A program made the translations under genes and the position numbers. Positions 54,901 through 64,000 of a stretch of 64,000 bases of DNA are shown piece by piece. How positions within the stretch are numbered: the stretch's first letter is position 1; each line of letters opens with the position of its first letter. The DNA comes from Rutpela maculata (Eukaryota > Arthropoda > Insecta > Coleoptera > Cerambycidae): contig OW386293.2 in the NCBI GenBank assembly GCA_936432065.2, positions 29,400,234 to 29,464,233 on the forward strand, given 5' to 3'. The notes below the pieces were generated by a model. That model saw only the letters and a program-made list of their open reading frames with translations. It did no database searches and had not been told where the DNA came from.

Positions 54901-57054
54901 TATCACTATAAATAATGAATTTACGGAATACTAATATTAATTGGAGCATGATAGCGAAGGAATTGAAACGCGGCGCGGTGGTTGGGTGATTAAAAGTGTT
55001 TATTTTCATCTATTTTTTTTAATGGGTACATCAAGAATATGCAGTAGCATCAATGTAATATTAGTGTATGAGATACATATAGATTATGTATCTAATAAAT
55101 ATAGCGTATATGTAGCCTATACCCTTGGTTTTCCATGAATTAGGGACATGTATACTCTTAGTTTCCTACGTAGATGCTACACCAGACCTATTTTTGAAAT
55201 GTATCTGTTATATAGACTCTATATGTTTGTGTTTGCTGGGTGGAAATCACAAATAAGAAAGTTTACAAGAGTGCGGTACCCCATCCGGGGACACACTGTA
55301 CATTTTGTGATAACAAAGCGAGCACTGCAATCAATGGAGAAACACGAATTTTATAAAATTTATAATTAGGTATGTACTTATATTTGTATTCGGGTCAGTC
55401 CTTCAGTGCATCAACAAGATCAGTTGAGTGTAAAATTGGTTGCATATTAGCTGGAACAAGTTTCAAATAAAATTTTATATTGGACTAAAAACCAATCAAA
55501 TAACTTTCTATTTGGCTTACATTCGATTGAAAATCCGTGTAATATGTCGATAATAGTTTTTAAAATAACCTATTTTAATAAGGGATAATTTTCGTAAAGG
55601 GCTGCTCATCCCTTGCATTTTTGTAAAATTATACGACGACCGAAATTTCACACATGTGAGCTGCTTCCAGTGAGAATGCGCGTAAACGAATTTGGAAAAC
55701 ATAAAATTTTTGTAAAAAAGTCCATAAAGGCACATTTCCAAAAATTAATAGTTCAGCGAGTAGGTTAGTACTTAAGTAGGAACTAGTTTATGCATGGAAA
55801 GTGCTCAAATAAAATCTCTATTTCTCCGGATTACATGTAAACAATTTTTAAAAAATGAATCAACTAAGTAAATAAGTAGGTATTACGTTATCTGAGGGAA
55901 AAAAAATGTTTAACCTTGAAACCAACTATTTCCATTTTTCCCAGTTAAAATAAAACGAATACTTGAAAAAATAAACACCACCAATAAACAGGTAGAAACA
56001 TGTACATGCAGTTGCATGGCTTCATAGAGGCATTAGAAAAGTTTGTTAAGTATAACATAAATATGTTGTAAATTCATTATTTTCATCAGCAGATCTCAAT
56101 CTACAGTGTTACCTAGCTAAAAACGAGTAAAAAAAAATGACAAATAATTTATAGAAAAGTTATTGTCGGCTAAATCACGAAGGCTCTATTGCAATACCTA
56201 TCAAACAATACATTGCAATTTACACCTAACCTAGCTACAATCGTGAAATCCTTTATTTGATTTTATATATCTAGAAACAATATCACAAGGATATTTTAAT
56301 ACTCGATGTTAGCCAGAATTTTAGTTGCAATAGGTACCTAGTTATCTAACTGGCAAGCTAAAACTGGGTGCACAAAATAAGTAGAAAAACTTATTTAAGT
56401 AAATGGTCTCAAGTCTTTATGTAAGATATTAACATTAGCTAGATTATTACAGCCAATTTTGTGAAATTAAATATCTAGTTCCTAAGCGTAATATATATAT
56501 TACACATATTTACAAAATACATTTGAATTCGGCATTCAGGCAGTACCTACTTATCAAAAGTTGGTCTTACATCAACTAGGTAGGTATCTAGGTAGTACCC
56601 ACGGTCAATAGTTTTTTAAGTTAAAAGTATTGTATAAAACTTACTTCTTTCCATGGTTTTGCAAAGGTTTTTTTAGACACTTTTAAACACAACACAAAAG
56701 AACTCACAGCCATCGCTGAAAACAATTTGAAAGACAACATGTGGCCGTTTTAGGAACTAGTTCCAGTTGCAATACCAACTACGAAAAGCTGTAAAAATTA
56801 TAACCCCCAAAAAATATCGCACCACCCCATTAAATTATTTCATTTTAATAAGTTGAGTAGCTGAGAGTAGTTCAGTTGGTACGCTAGCCATTCAAACTAT
56901 GGAAAGACTTCAATTGGCGCTTTTACGCCCAAAGTTACAGTTCCTAGATAGGTGATGGCGCCACTATGCTGAATAGATCTCATCCAACCCCATATCAATT
57001 CGTCAAGAATCAGCGTCATCATCGTTTATTAAGATAGCTTTCATACATTTTTAC
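54901..57054. other. AT-rich intergenic sequence, one tRNA-like A box
   Basis: Open stretches at 54941, 55148 and 55517 (minus) have no recognisable domain. AGTTCAGTTGGTACGCTAGCC near 56874 resembles a tRNA A box and may head another SINE, but I found no B box. Confidence 0.35.
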
Positions 57055-57187
57055 TTCCCTCGCTTACCGAAGGGAAGTATTGTAATCGTGAAAAAATCAC
57101 TCTCCGAGATTTCTCCAGATTTTCACGTTTTAGAGAACTAGATTACATTGTAGTTAACACAACGGTCAAGAGAAATTTGAGAAAATA

Positions 57188-57300
57188 TACCCAACAAACA
57201 CAAAAGATCGGCCCATCAGCGGGCCATCACTGGGACAGAAATGAAACTTCTGGCCCTGTGATGGCACACTGGAGGGCCAACCTTTTGTGTTTGTAGGGTA
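57188..57300. mobile_element. 113-bp palindromic miniature element at a TA site
   Basis: TACCCAACAAACACAAAAG at the left matches the complement of CTTTTGTGTTTGTAGGGTA at the right (one mismatch), continuing with GGCCC and GCCATCAC. The whole element is close to a perfect hairpin. Flanking TATA suggests a TA-type target duplication. Ends are unlike the neighbour at 57317. Confidence 0.85.
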
Positions 57301-57316
57301 TATACAGGGCGGTCAA

Positions 57317-57477
57317 CAGTGGCGGATCTACAGGGGTTCCGCGGGTTCCGCGGAACCCAGGAACGGGAGCTTTAGGGGCCCGGAACGGACCAGCAAAAAA
57401 CATGTTTTATAGGGGCTTCTCAAAAGACCGCAAGAAAAGTTTGATTGGGGGCCTGTCGCAGCAACGCTCCGCCACTG
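57317..57477. mobile_element. 161-bp hAT-type miniature element
   Basis: Ends are CAGTGGCGGA and TCCGCCACTG (perfect inverted repeat). Flanks are GCGGTCAA (57309-57316) and GTGGTCAA (57478-57485), an 8-bp target duplication with one change. The interior is GC-rich (GGTTCCGCGG twice, GGGGCCCGG). CAGTGGCGG ends plus 8 bp are typical of non-autonomous hAT elements. Confidence 0.85.
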
Positions 57478-58539
57478 GTGGTCAAGAAAACTTTTTAAAA
57501 AAGTGTGACAGAGGACGATAATTTTTCGCATCCAATTAACACAACTGCCAAGGAAGAAAAATATGGAAAAAAATACAGGGTGAGCAACCTAATAATTCTT
57601 TCTTAAAATGTGACGGAAGAGGATAATTTTTCGCATGCAATTCACACAACTGTCAAAGAAGAAAAATATGGAAAAAATACAGGATGGTCACCTTAAAAAA
57701 AAATTTAAAAATGTGATGGAGGAAGATAATTTTTCGTACGCAATTATCGTAACTCTCAAAGAAAAATATGAAAAAATATACAGGGTGATCGCCCTAAACA
57801 AAATAGTGAAAAAATGTGACGGAGAGCGATAATATTTACTGGCATGTAGTTAACTCAACTGTCAAAAAAATATAAAAAAATTATACAGGGTGGTCACTCT
57901 AAAAAAATTATTTAAAAAAAAATGATAATATTTCGCATGTAGTTGACACAACTGTCAAGGAAAAAAAATACGAAAAATATACAAGGTGGTCACTATGAAA
58001 AATAATTTTAGGGGATATATAATATTTGGACTGCCGAGGATGAATCTGACATACTTTTAGTTAAATGTATACAGGGCGGTCACTCTAAATAATAACGAAT
58101 TAAGAAACGTCAGGCGAAAATAATATTTGGAATATAGTTTTCACTTTTGCCAGGAAAAAATCTTGACACACTGGGTGGTCCCTGGGAACGGGAAGTTTTG
58201 AAAACATCATAATTTTGAAAGTAACTTTACTTATTTAAAATAAGATATAACAATGGCTATGTAACACAGCCACACAAAAAAAAAAAAGTTTATTTTCCAC
58301 AGGTGAAAGCCACCTCTCCCTATGTTTTTTGCGCCGCTGATTCCAAATATCACTCCAAAAACATATGTTTCACTGCTCAGTTTTTCGTAAATTGACATTT
58401 TATCTCTAAATTCGGGGTTAAATGGCTATTAAATCTAATAAAACGACATACGTTGAAATGAAACTTCTGAATCGTTTAAAATGGCTCTCGTCACATATTC
58501 CCAATGTTCTATCGTACCACCAAAAAAGCTACTACTACC

Positions 58540-59600
58540 CCCTCGTTCTGATTTTTCCATAGTACGCTTGTGAGGGCTCGACAGATCGGGGTTATTACAG
58601 GGAATATTGATAAGTCGAGTATCTTTTGACCAGGAGATGCCAAAACAACCCCCGGGGGTTATAACCACCGTTATAACCACCCCATCCCTGAATGACAAAA
58701 CATTCCGAAAATACTGCGAAAGGGCTGAAGAACGGTCTTCTCTCGTTTTCGAGGACGAGGAACACGATGGTTGCAGTGGTTTTTCCCCACCCTTCTGGAA
58801 CTGCTCTTAAATGGGAAAGAAACTACCCCCCTTTTTCTAATTTTTTCCGTACTATACTTGTGAGGGCTTGACAGACCGAGGTTATTACAGGGAATGTTGA
58901 TAAACCGAGTATATTTTGAGCAGGAAGCGCCAAAACAGCTTCTGGGGTTTGGAACCACCCCCTTTCTGAATGACAAAATGTTCCGAAAATACTGCGAAGG
59001 GGCTGAAGAATGGTTTCCCCCGTTATCTAGGGCGAGGAAGTATTGCAACCAGCGTGTTCCTCGTCTCGATAACGGGAGAAACCGTTCTTCAGCCCTTTGC
59101 ATTATTTTCCGAATGTTTTGTCATTCAGAAGGGGAGTGGTTACAATCCCCGGGTTGTTTTGGCGTCTCCTGGTCAAAAGACGTTCGATTTATCAATATTC
59201 TCTGTAATAAACCCGATCTGTAAAGCGTAGTTCGGAAAAATCAGAACAAGGTTTAGTTTTTTTCATTTAGGGGTAGTTCCAATTGCAGTTATCCATGTTC
59301 GATTTATCAATACTCCCGGTAATAATCCCGATCGTCAAGCCCTCACAAGTACGGAAAAATCAGAACAAGGGACCATTTTTTTCATTTAGGGGTAGTTCCA
59401 GAAGAGTAGTGGAAAGTATTGCAATTATTGTGTTACTCGCGTTACTCGCCTTCGAAAACTGGAGAAAACTGTTCTTCAGCCCTTTTGCAGTATTTTCGGA
59501 ATGTTTTGTCATTCAGAGAGAAGGTGGTTATAACCCCCGGGGGTTGTTTTGGCATCTCCTGGTCAAAAGCTACTCGACTCATCAATATTCCCTGTAATAA
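58540..59600. repeat. Mirror-image cluster of a 270-300-bp repeat
   Basis: Two copies run forward (about 58543-58810 and 58840-59045) and two or more run backward (about 59050-59240, a fragment at 59280-59340, and 59320-59600). Shared words are TTATTACAGGGAAT(A/G)TTGAT, CCAAAACA, TGAATGACAAAA, TTCCGAAAATACTGCGAA and GGCTGAAGAA. The centre near 59047 (GATAACGGGAGAAACC facing GGTTTCCCCCGTTATC) forms a hairpin. Small open frames within are not conserved as proteins. The right edge abuts the LINE at 59601. Confidence 0.8.
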
Positions 59601-60570
59601 TGTTGTAGAACACTCCATTTAGTATATTTTTTATGTGCAGAGTCAACATCTCGTTTGATTTTGGAGCGTAATATTGATTCAGATATTGTACTTCCCCCTT
59701 TTCTTTATATAAATGCCATAAACGAGGTTTTTCTTTAATCTCTCTAATGATACTTCTGCTGAACCAAGGTGGATATGAAGCGTTTTTCGGGATTGTTTTG
59801 TGGACACTTTCTGCAAAAACAGCATTTAATACCTCATAAAACTGTAAACTGTAATTATGATTATTACGTTTCTTATAGCCAGAATTTAGGTTAAAGCACA
59901 GATCTAAAGGTGGATGATGTGAATCCTCTGAAAGCAAGTAGTTTTCAGATTTCCGAACATGAATATTGAATCTACTAAGGACTAAGTCTAAGAGTCTGTT
60001 GTTGTAATTTAAAATTTCATTATACTGTTTAAGATCCAAGAACTCGCAAATATTAGTTATTGAGGCAATATATCGATCCATAATAACGTTAGTGGACCTG
60101 TAAGTTACGTAAGTTGGAATATTAAAATCACCCAATATAACTAGCTTCTCTTCAGTCAGAAAATGTGTGGCAAGTGTGTCTAAAAAAGCCTCATAGGTTT
60201 CAGCATTGACAGTAGGTGGAATAGATAAGACCAGAAAAATAACAGAAAAACAAGGAAAACTAATTCTATTTCCAATTAAATCTATATCAGCAAACAAATC
60301 AGAGACAACAGTAAGATCTATTAACGTTGCATGAAACGATTTCCTTAAAGCAAGTAGTACTCCCCCTCCCCTGTTTTTATTTTTTCGGTCGAAATTACGA
60401 TCTGCCCTGTAAACAGAATAGTCAGCAGGAAAAAGTTCAGAGTCAGTAAAGCCATGTCTCAGTAAGAGCAATTAAATGAAACTGACTTGCAAGGACAGAG
60501 TTAAATAAATCATAAGTTTTAGATTTTAAACCTCGTACATTTTGGTAGTAAACATGAAAGGACTTATTTG
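59601..60570 (-). pseudogene. LINE endonuclease domain (exonuclease-endonuclease-phosphatase fold)
   Basis: The minus strand shows NVRGLKSKTYDLFNSVL and IALTETWL (60500-60565) and, after a frameshift, DSELFPADYSVYRADRN, GGGVLLALRKS, KLVILGDFNIP (60130-60160), LLDLVLSRFN and EDSHHPPLDL (59910-59935). These are the metal-binding and catalytic motifs (ETW, GDFN, SDH-P with Asp replaced by His) of Jockey/CR1-type APE endonucleases. The long frame (60471-59563) runs past the element into the neighbouring repeat, so its last 12 or so residues are not LINE-derived. The frameshift inside the first motif pair and the SHH substitution argue it is dead. Confidence 0.8.
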
Positions 60571-60619
60571 ACGACAGAGTTCCAATATTGGGATTTTCAA
60601 TCTCGCTTTCAAATAATTG

Positions 60620-61060
60620 CTATTTGTTACCGAATAAAGATTCCTTATAATGAGCAAGCTGTTTTTTGTAAACCGTACAACTTTCCCCGTCCCATACAAA
60701 ATGACTATTATCAGTTATTTTGGCATTTACACCTTGGGATAGCAGTCTTTGATACTGTGAGACAACGAACATTTCGGACATAGGTATAGTTTTTACTAGC
60801 ACATGTTTTCTCATAGTGATTTAGACCGCTACATTTGAAACATAACACATTTTTAATTCAATTGCATCATAGATTCTGCAAACATCATAATTAACAAATA
60901 GATACTCTTGTTTTAACGCCTTACAATAAGATTCTGTATCAACTTCTACAAGCGCTTGATATACGCGATTATTCTTCTTGAGGGGCCAAATTCTTGCTAC
61001 TGTACACTTACTATTGTCAGAAAATACTTCATTTTGGCACTTATGACAAGTAAACACAGT
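60620..61060 (-). pseudogene. LINE ORF1 (Gag-like) relic with CCHC zinc knuckle
   Basis: The minus frame from 61057 reads KCTVARIWPLKKNNRVYQAL, then KQEYLFVNYDVCRIYDAIEL. After a one-base shift come CFKCSGLNHYEKTC (60795-60850, a CCHC knuckle: C-x2-C-x4-H-x4-C) and RNVRCLTVSKTAIPRCKCQN. ORF1 proteins of many LINEs end with such knuckles and bind element RNA. The N-terminal part is missing. Confidence 0.75.
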
Positions 61061-61309
61061 TTATTAAATGAAACATACATAAAAAATAAAAATAAAATCA
61101 TATTTGGAAAAGATCTAATTAAAAACAGTAAAAATTTTAATTTATACTTAGTAAAACACATTATAATTAAATAACAAAATCCGTTATTCGTCTTTTGTTA
61201 TTAGCAAAACAACCCATCGCCTTCATTGTTATATAAATGTTATTAGATAAAAGACATTTCTTAATTTTCATTTCAAATTATTTATTTTGGCCAATATTTT
61301 TTTTTATAT

Positions 61310-61375
61310 CTTTGTAATTCATGGGGGGGGGTAATTACCCCATTACCCCCTTCCTCCGTAAATCCGCCCTTGGTA
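61310..61375. mobile_element. Possible hAT-type terminus
   Basis: On the minus strand CAAGGGCGGATTTACGGAGG followed by a G-rich stretch resembles hAT/miniature hAT ends (CA(G)-GGCGGATTTA). No partner end was found in the window. Confidence 0.35.
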
Positions 61376-61628
61376 CCTACACTTGATGCCAGTTCAGAAC
61401 ATACCGTGTGTGTAGTGGCGGGCTAGGCATAGGGAGTAAAAATTACAACATCGCGTGTACTAGCTGGCTGAAATTAAATTACTGAGAGCTGGGATACTCC
61501 GCTGACGGACGAGTTTACTGCGCTGTGTTGTCATATATCTCGCGCTACGTGAATGTACATGCCTAATGGGCAATTACACGCACGGTATAAAAAGAGTGCA
61601 TTTATAAGTACAGTTGTGGATGGAACAC

Positions 61629-61890
61629 GATAAGTTGCCAAAAGAATGGGAATGGAAAAAAAGATAATTCACTAGTACCAGTTAAAATGAACCAACCACC
61701 AGCTTCTGACAATTTATTGAAAATGATTTTTTGTTCATGTAAAACTGGGTGTGGCTATGCTTGCGCATGTAGAAAAAGTGGCTTAAATTGTTCTAGAGCA
61801 TATTTCCTATGTGAAGGAGTTTACTTCTTAAATGTTCCACCAATGATAATAATGAATGACATCGAAAACGGAAACGTCGGAGACATTTAG
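61629..61890 (+). pseudogene. Cysteine-rich CXC-type domain relic
   Basis: The + strand frame, extended 5' of the ATG at 61687, reads KDNSLVPVKMNQPPASDNLL and then IFCSCKTGCGYACACRKSGL and NCSRA, ending with DIEN. C-x-C-x3-C-x3-C-x-C-x6-C is a CXC (tesmin/TSO1-like) pattern. PP-PD-LL--I-C-CK-GC---C-CRK-GL-CS is the wording of a module I know as repeated in arthropod genomes next to transposase-like sequences. The last expected Cys pair is altered (LCEGVYFLN). Just upstream, in another frame, PKEWEW fits the segment that normally precedes it, so a frameshift is likely. Confidence 0.6.
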
Positions 61891-62722
61891 TTTACATGAT
61901 TATCCTTGTAATAAAAATTTATAATTATTATTATTTAGCATATGTTGTTAATAAATTATTTTCTATAAAAAATTGATGTATTTGTATTATTTAACATTTC
62001 TTTCATTAATTTCGCTTTTTGGAGTTTCTGTCATCCTCAAATTAATTTTAAAAAGATTCATTTTTTTACAAATTCTTTATAAACAACCTTGAAAACTATG
62101 ACAATCATTATTTTCTTAAAATAAATGTTTAAAAATTCCGATAATGGTATTTTTCGTTGAAATTTCTAAAAATTTTAATTTTCATTTTTTAATTTACGGA
62201 TTTTCGAAATTGCGGGAATTTTCAACGGGTAAACTTTTTAGTTTATGGCATTAAAAATTTAAAAAAATCATTTAAATCCATTATAGCTGGGTTCCGAAGT
62301 ATAAACCTAATTGCACTGGACTATGAATAGTAGTAAAGTTGTATCAATTTCACTGTAAATACCTACTAATCAATAGGTTCAAAGTAGCATCTAATATAAT
62401 AGGTACTCTTGACCCCTGAATCAATTGACTTCTCCGTTTAATAAATCATTTCACTGTTAAATTTAGACAATTACTTTGGTATCGAATATTTGTTTCTAGC
62501 GTTTGTCTGAACGTGTCTGACATGAATATTTGTACAATAAAAAAACTGTGAAGGCGATCACAGAAGGTCATGTCTCACCAAAACGGAAAACGACCATTTT
62601 AAAAAAATATTTATTAATTTTTCTTTAGATGAATGGTTTCCTACAAAAAGAAAAATCGTTTTGGCAAACTTTGCATTACGTGGGAGGTCTTGTCTTATCG
62701 AATTTTTTTAAACAATAGTAGT
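61891..62722. other. AT-rich sequence, nothing recognised
   Basis: No motif found. T/A-rich runs dominate. Confidence 0.45.
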
Positions 62723-63374
62723 AAAAAACCGCTGCCCAAGGAATCACTACTTCCACATAAAGATTTTCTATCCAAGTCACTCACAACGAAAAAATTTTGT
62801 ATGTGAAAATAATTGTTTATGAAACTTTAATAATATAATATTTGAAATCCTCTACCCCAAAAACCCATAAAACGATACCCCACATCGGTAGTGGGGTGGG
62901 GGTGGTGATAGGGGGTGGTAGTGGGGGTGGATAAAGTAAAAAATTATTTTGAGATTTATGGTTCTTGTACACACACTAAATCACATTTTTTTTCATCCCC
63001 TTTAATAATGGGGTGGGGGTGGTAATGGGGGTGGCACCTTAGCCTCTTTTGTATATACTAAATACCAATTTTATGAATTCTTACCTGCTTGATTTACCTA
63101 TTTACCCCAAATTTACCCCCCATGTGACGGAATAAGATGAAAATATAATCTAGTTCTAGATCTCGTTAAGGTACATACGTGTACCAAATTTCAAGTCAAT
63201 ATCTCAAACGGTTCCAGAGTAAACGTGCGCACAAAAAAAAGTTACAGACAGACAGAAAATTTTTTTCGCTCAAACTTAAAATCTCAACGTTTCATGACAT
63301 GCTAAGCCTATTTGAACAATAAAAATTTTTAAATTTTTTTGTGTCGTTACTATACTTCCACTAGATGTGGAAAT
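62723..63374 (-). repeat. 0.7-kb dispersed family, copy 4 (oldest)
   Basis: Reverse orientation, from AAAAAACCGCTGCCC to CCACTAGATGTGGAAATA. It is about 50 bp shorter and more diverged than the other three copies: the hairpin at its end carries TAGATG for CACGTC. The G-rich tract at 62888-62932 is well preserved. Confidence 0.85.
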
Positions 63375-64000
63375 AATTTGAATGCAAAACGTTAAACATT
63401 TTAATTATACATAATTCTTGCACGGGTTGCTGGAGGAATTCGCATTTAAAATTCGCAAAAACACTTTTTTCCGCTACAACTCTGTTATTATTGATTTGAC
63501 GAAAAAAAAAAAGTTAAGCTAAAAATTGAATCTCACGGAAGCGCATAATTTAGTTGCAGGTTTTTTTTCAAATTGGACAATAACTTTTCGTGAAAAATTG
63601 TTTTGAAAATACAGTAATATACAAAAAAGTAATTCCTGGATTCTTTCACGAAAAAATGGGATTAGGGGGATGAGATTTTTTTGAGGTGGATGAAATAAAA
63701 AAGATAGAGCCGGAGGATGAGGGTGGTTAGTCAATTAGGAGAGGAAGGGGAGAGGGAAAGGAAAGTCATTCAACCCTCTGTAACTTTTTTCCCTGCCTAG
63801 TGATTTCGAAAAACCGAAATGTAATTTGTTCGCTGTTAACCTCTAGTATTTACGAAGGCGTATAAGGGCCAACAACTTTGTTTTTATATAATTATGCCGA
63901 ATTGTCACTTCGAATCGACAATTGTCACTTCAAAGTAACCATTCCATATTGAATGGTAAACGACATACTCAGTTTACGCCCCACCACGCGAGGAATATTT
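63375..64000. other. AT-rich end of window
   Basis: No gene or element recognised. A purine-rich stretch lies at 63655-63765. CAATTGTCACTTC occurs twice close together near 63902-63930. Confidence 0.4.

Larger units (their letters stand above)
57055..58180. repeat. Tandem array of about 105-bp units with two nested miniature elements
   Basis: The unit carries TACAGGGTGGTCAC, an A/T-rich run, (A)TGTGACGGAG, GATAATTTTTCGCATG and CAATTAACACAACTGTCAA. It is clear from 57480 to about 58000 (five units), decays to 58180, and has an older first unit before 57188. The first unit is split by two insertions (57188-57300 and 57317-57477). Removing them restores the unit exactly. CTTCCCTCGCTTACCGAAGGGAAG at the start (57055) is a hairpin like that of the 0.7-kb family. 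Confidence 0.8.
59601..61060 (-). mobile_element. LINE with Gag-like ORF1 and endonuclease, lacking RT
   Basis: This antisense element ends abruptly at 59601 against the mirror repeat cluster. ORF1 remnants occupy about 60620-61060 and the endonuclease 59601-60570. The reverse transcriptase that should follow is absent, so the element lost its 3' half by deletion or rearrangement, or the repeat cluster replaced it. Confidence 0.8.

Noticed and set aside
58607..59230. Similar short open frames in the mirror cluster (MIS/NRV.F.QE.PKQ...) as a conserved protein
   Set aside because: The similarity follows from DNA repetition, the frames end at different points, and inverted copies carry other frames.
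1..64000. CRISPR array, prokaryotic operon or defence island
   Set aside because: No evenly spaced short repeats with unique spacers and no compact gene runs. Intron-exon structure and element types are those of an insect nuclear genome.

Overview
The window is animal nuclear DNA, almost certainly from an insect. It is AT-rich, genes have GT-AG introns ranging from 60 bp to 20 kb, short TAGGTA-type motifs are frequent, and the dense repeats are of arthropod types: Jockey/CR1- and R1-like LINEs, Penelope-like elements, hAT elements and their miniatures, a Tc1/mariner-like relic and tRNA-derived SINEs. I could not settle the insect order from the sequence.

There is one confidently recognisable host gene, on the + strand: the 3' part of the insect orthologue of vertebrate ZMIZ1/ZMIZ2 (Drosophila tonalli, tna). 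It encodes a PIAS-like SP-RING/MIZ protein that works with chromatin and transcription complexes. Eight coding exons join in a consistent frame: 9812-10021, 30430-31427, 31488-31834, 32476-32804, 33153-33297, 33970-34287, 36278-36547 and 40648-40788 (stop at 40786-40788). Together they give about 918 residues. The conserved N-terminal region of ZMIZ proteins was not found and probably lies upstream of the window. A CpG-richer stretch at about 8400-8850 may be an internal promoter.

Layout. 1-8.4 kb: repeats, including a 0.6-kb inverted-repeat element, a coiled-coil pseudogene, a LINE RT scrap and a full-length but broken Tc1/mariner-like transposase. 8.4-10 kb: candidate promoter and the first visible tna exon. 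10-30.4 kb: a 20.4-kb intron with tandem repeats, two copies of a dispersed 0.7-kb family, a 2.4-kb hAT-type element with a near-perfect 8-bp target duplication, foldback repeats and hAT relics. 30.4-40.8 kb: the remaining tna exons; their introns hold LINE RT relics, a SINE and, in the last intron, a 3.1-kb DNA transposon with terminal inverted repeats and an antisense broken transposase. 40.8-64 kb: 3' flank and a repeat graveyard containing an inverted pair of Penelope-like 3' ends, at least six LINE fragments, two miniature elements nested in one tandem-repeat unit, a mirror-image repeat cluster, a LINE with a Gag-like ORF1 and an endonuclease but no RT, and a cysteine-rich CXC-type relic.

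Most notable: hammerhead-ribozyme-like cores at 30318-30344 and 31932-31966 on either side of tna coding exons 2-3, with another in the Penelope pair at 43495-43526; a 60-nt, frame-preserving, stop-free tna intron; and a four-copy repeat family carrying strong G-quadruplex-type tracts. All mobile-element genes seen are broken. I see no bacterial-type operon, CRISPR array or canonical tRNA/rRNA gene.
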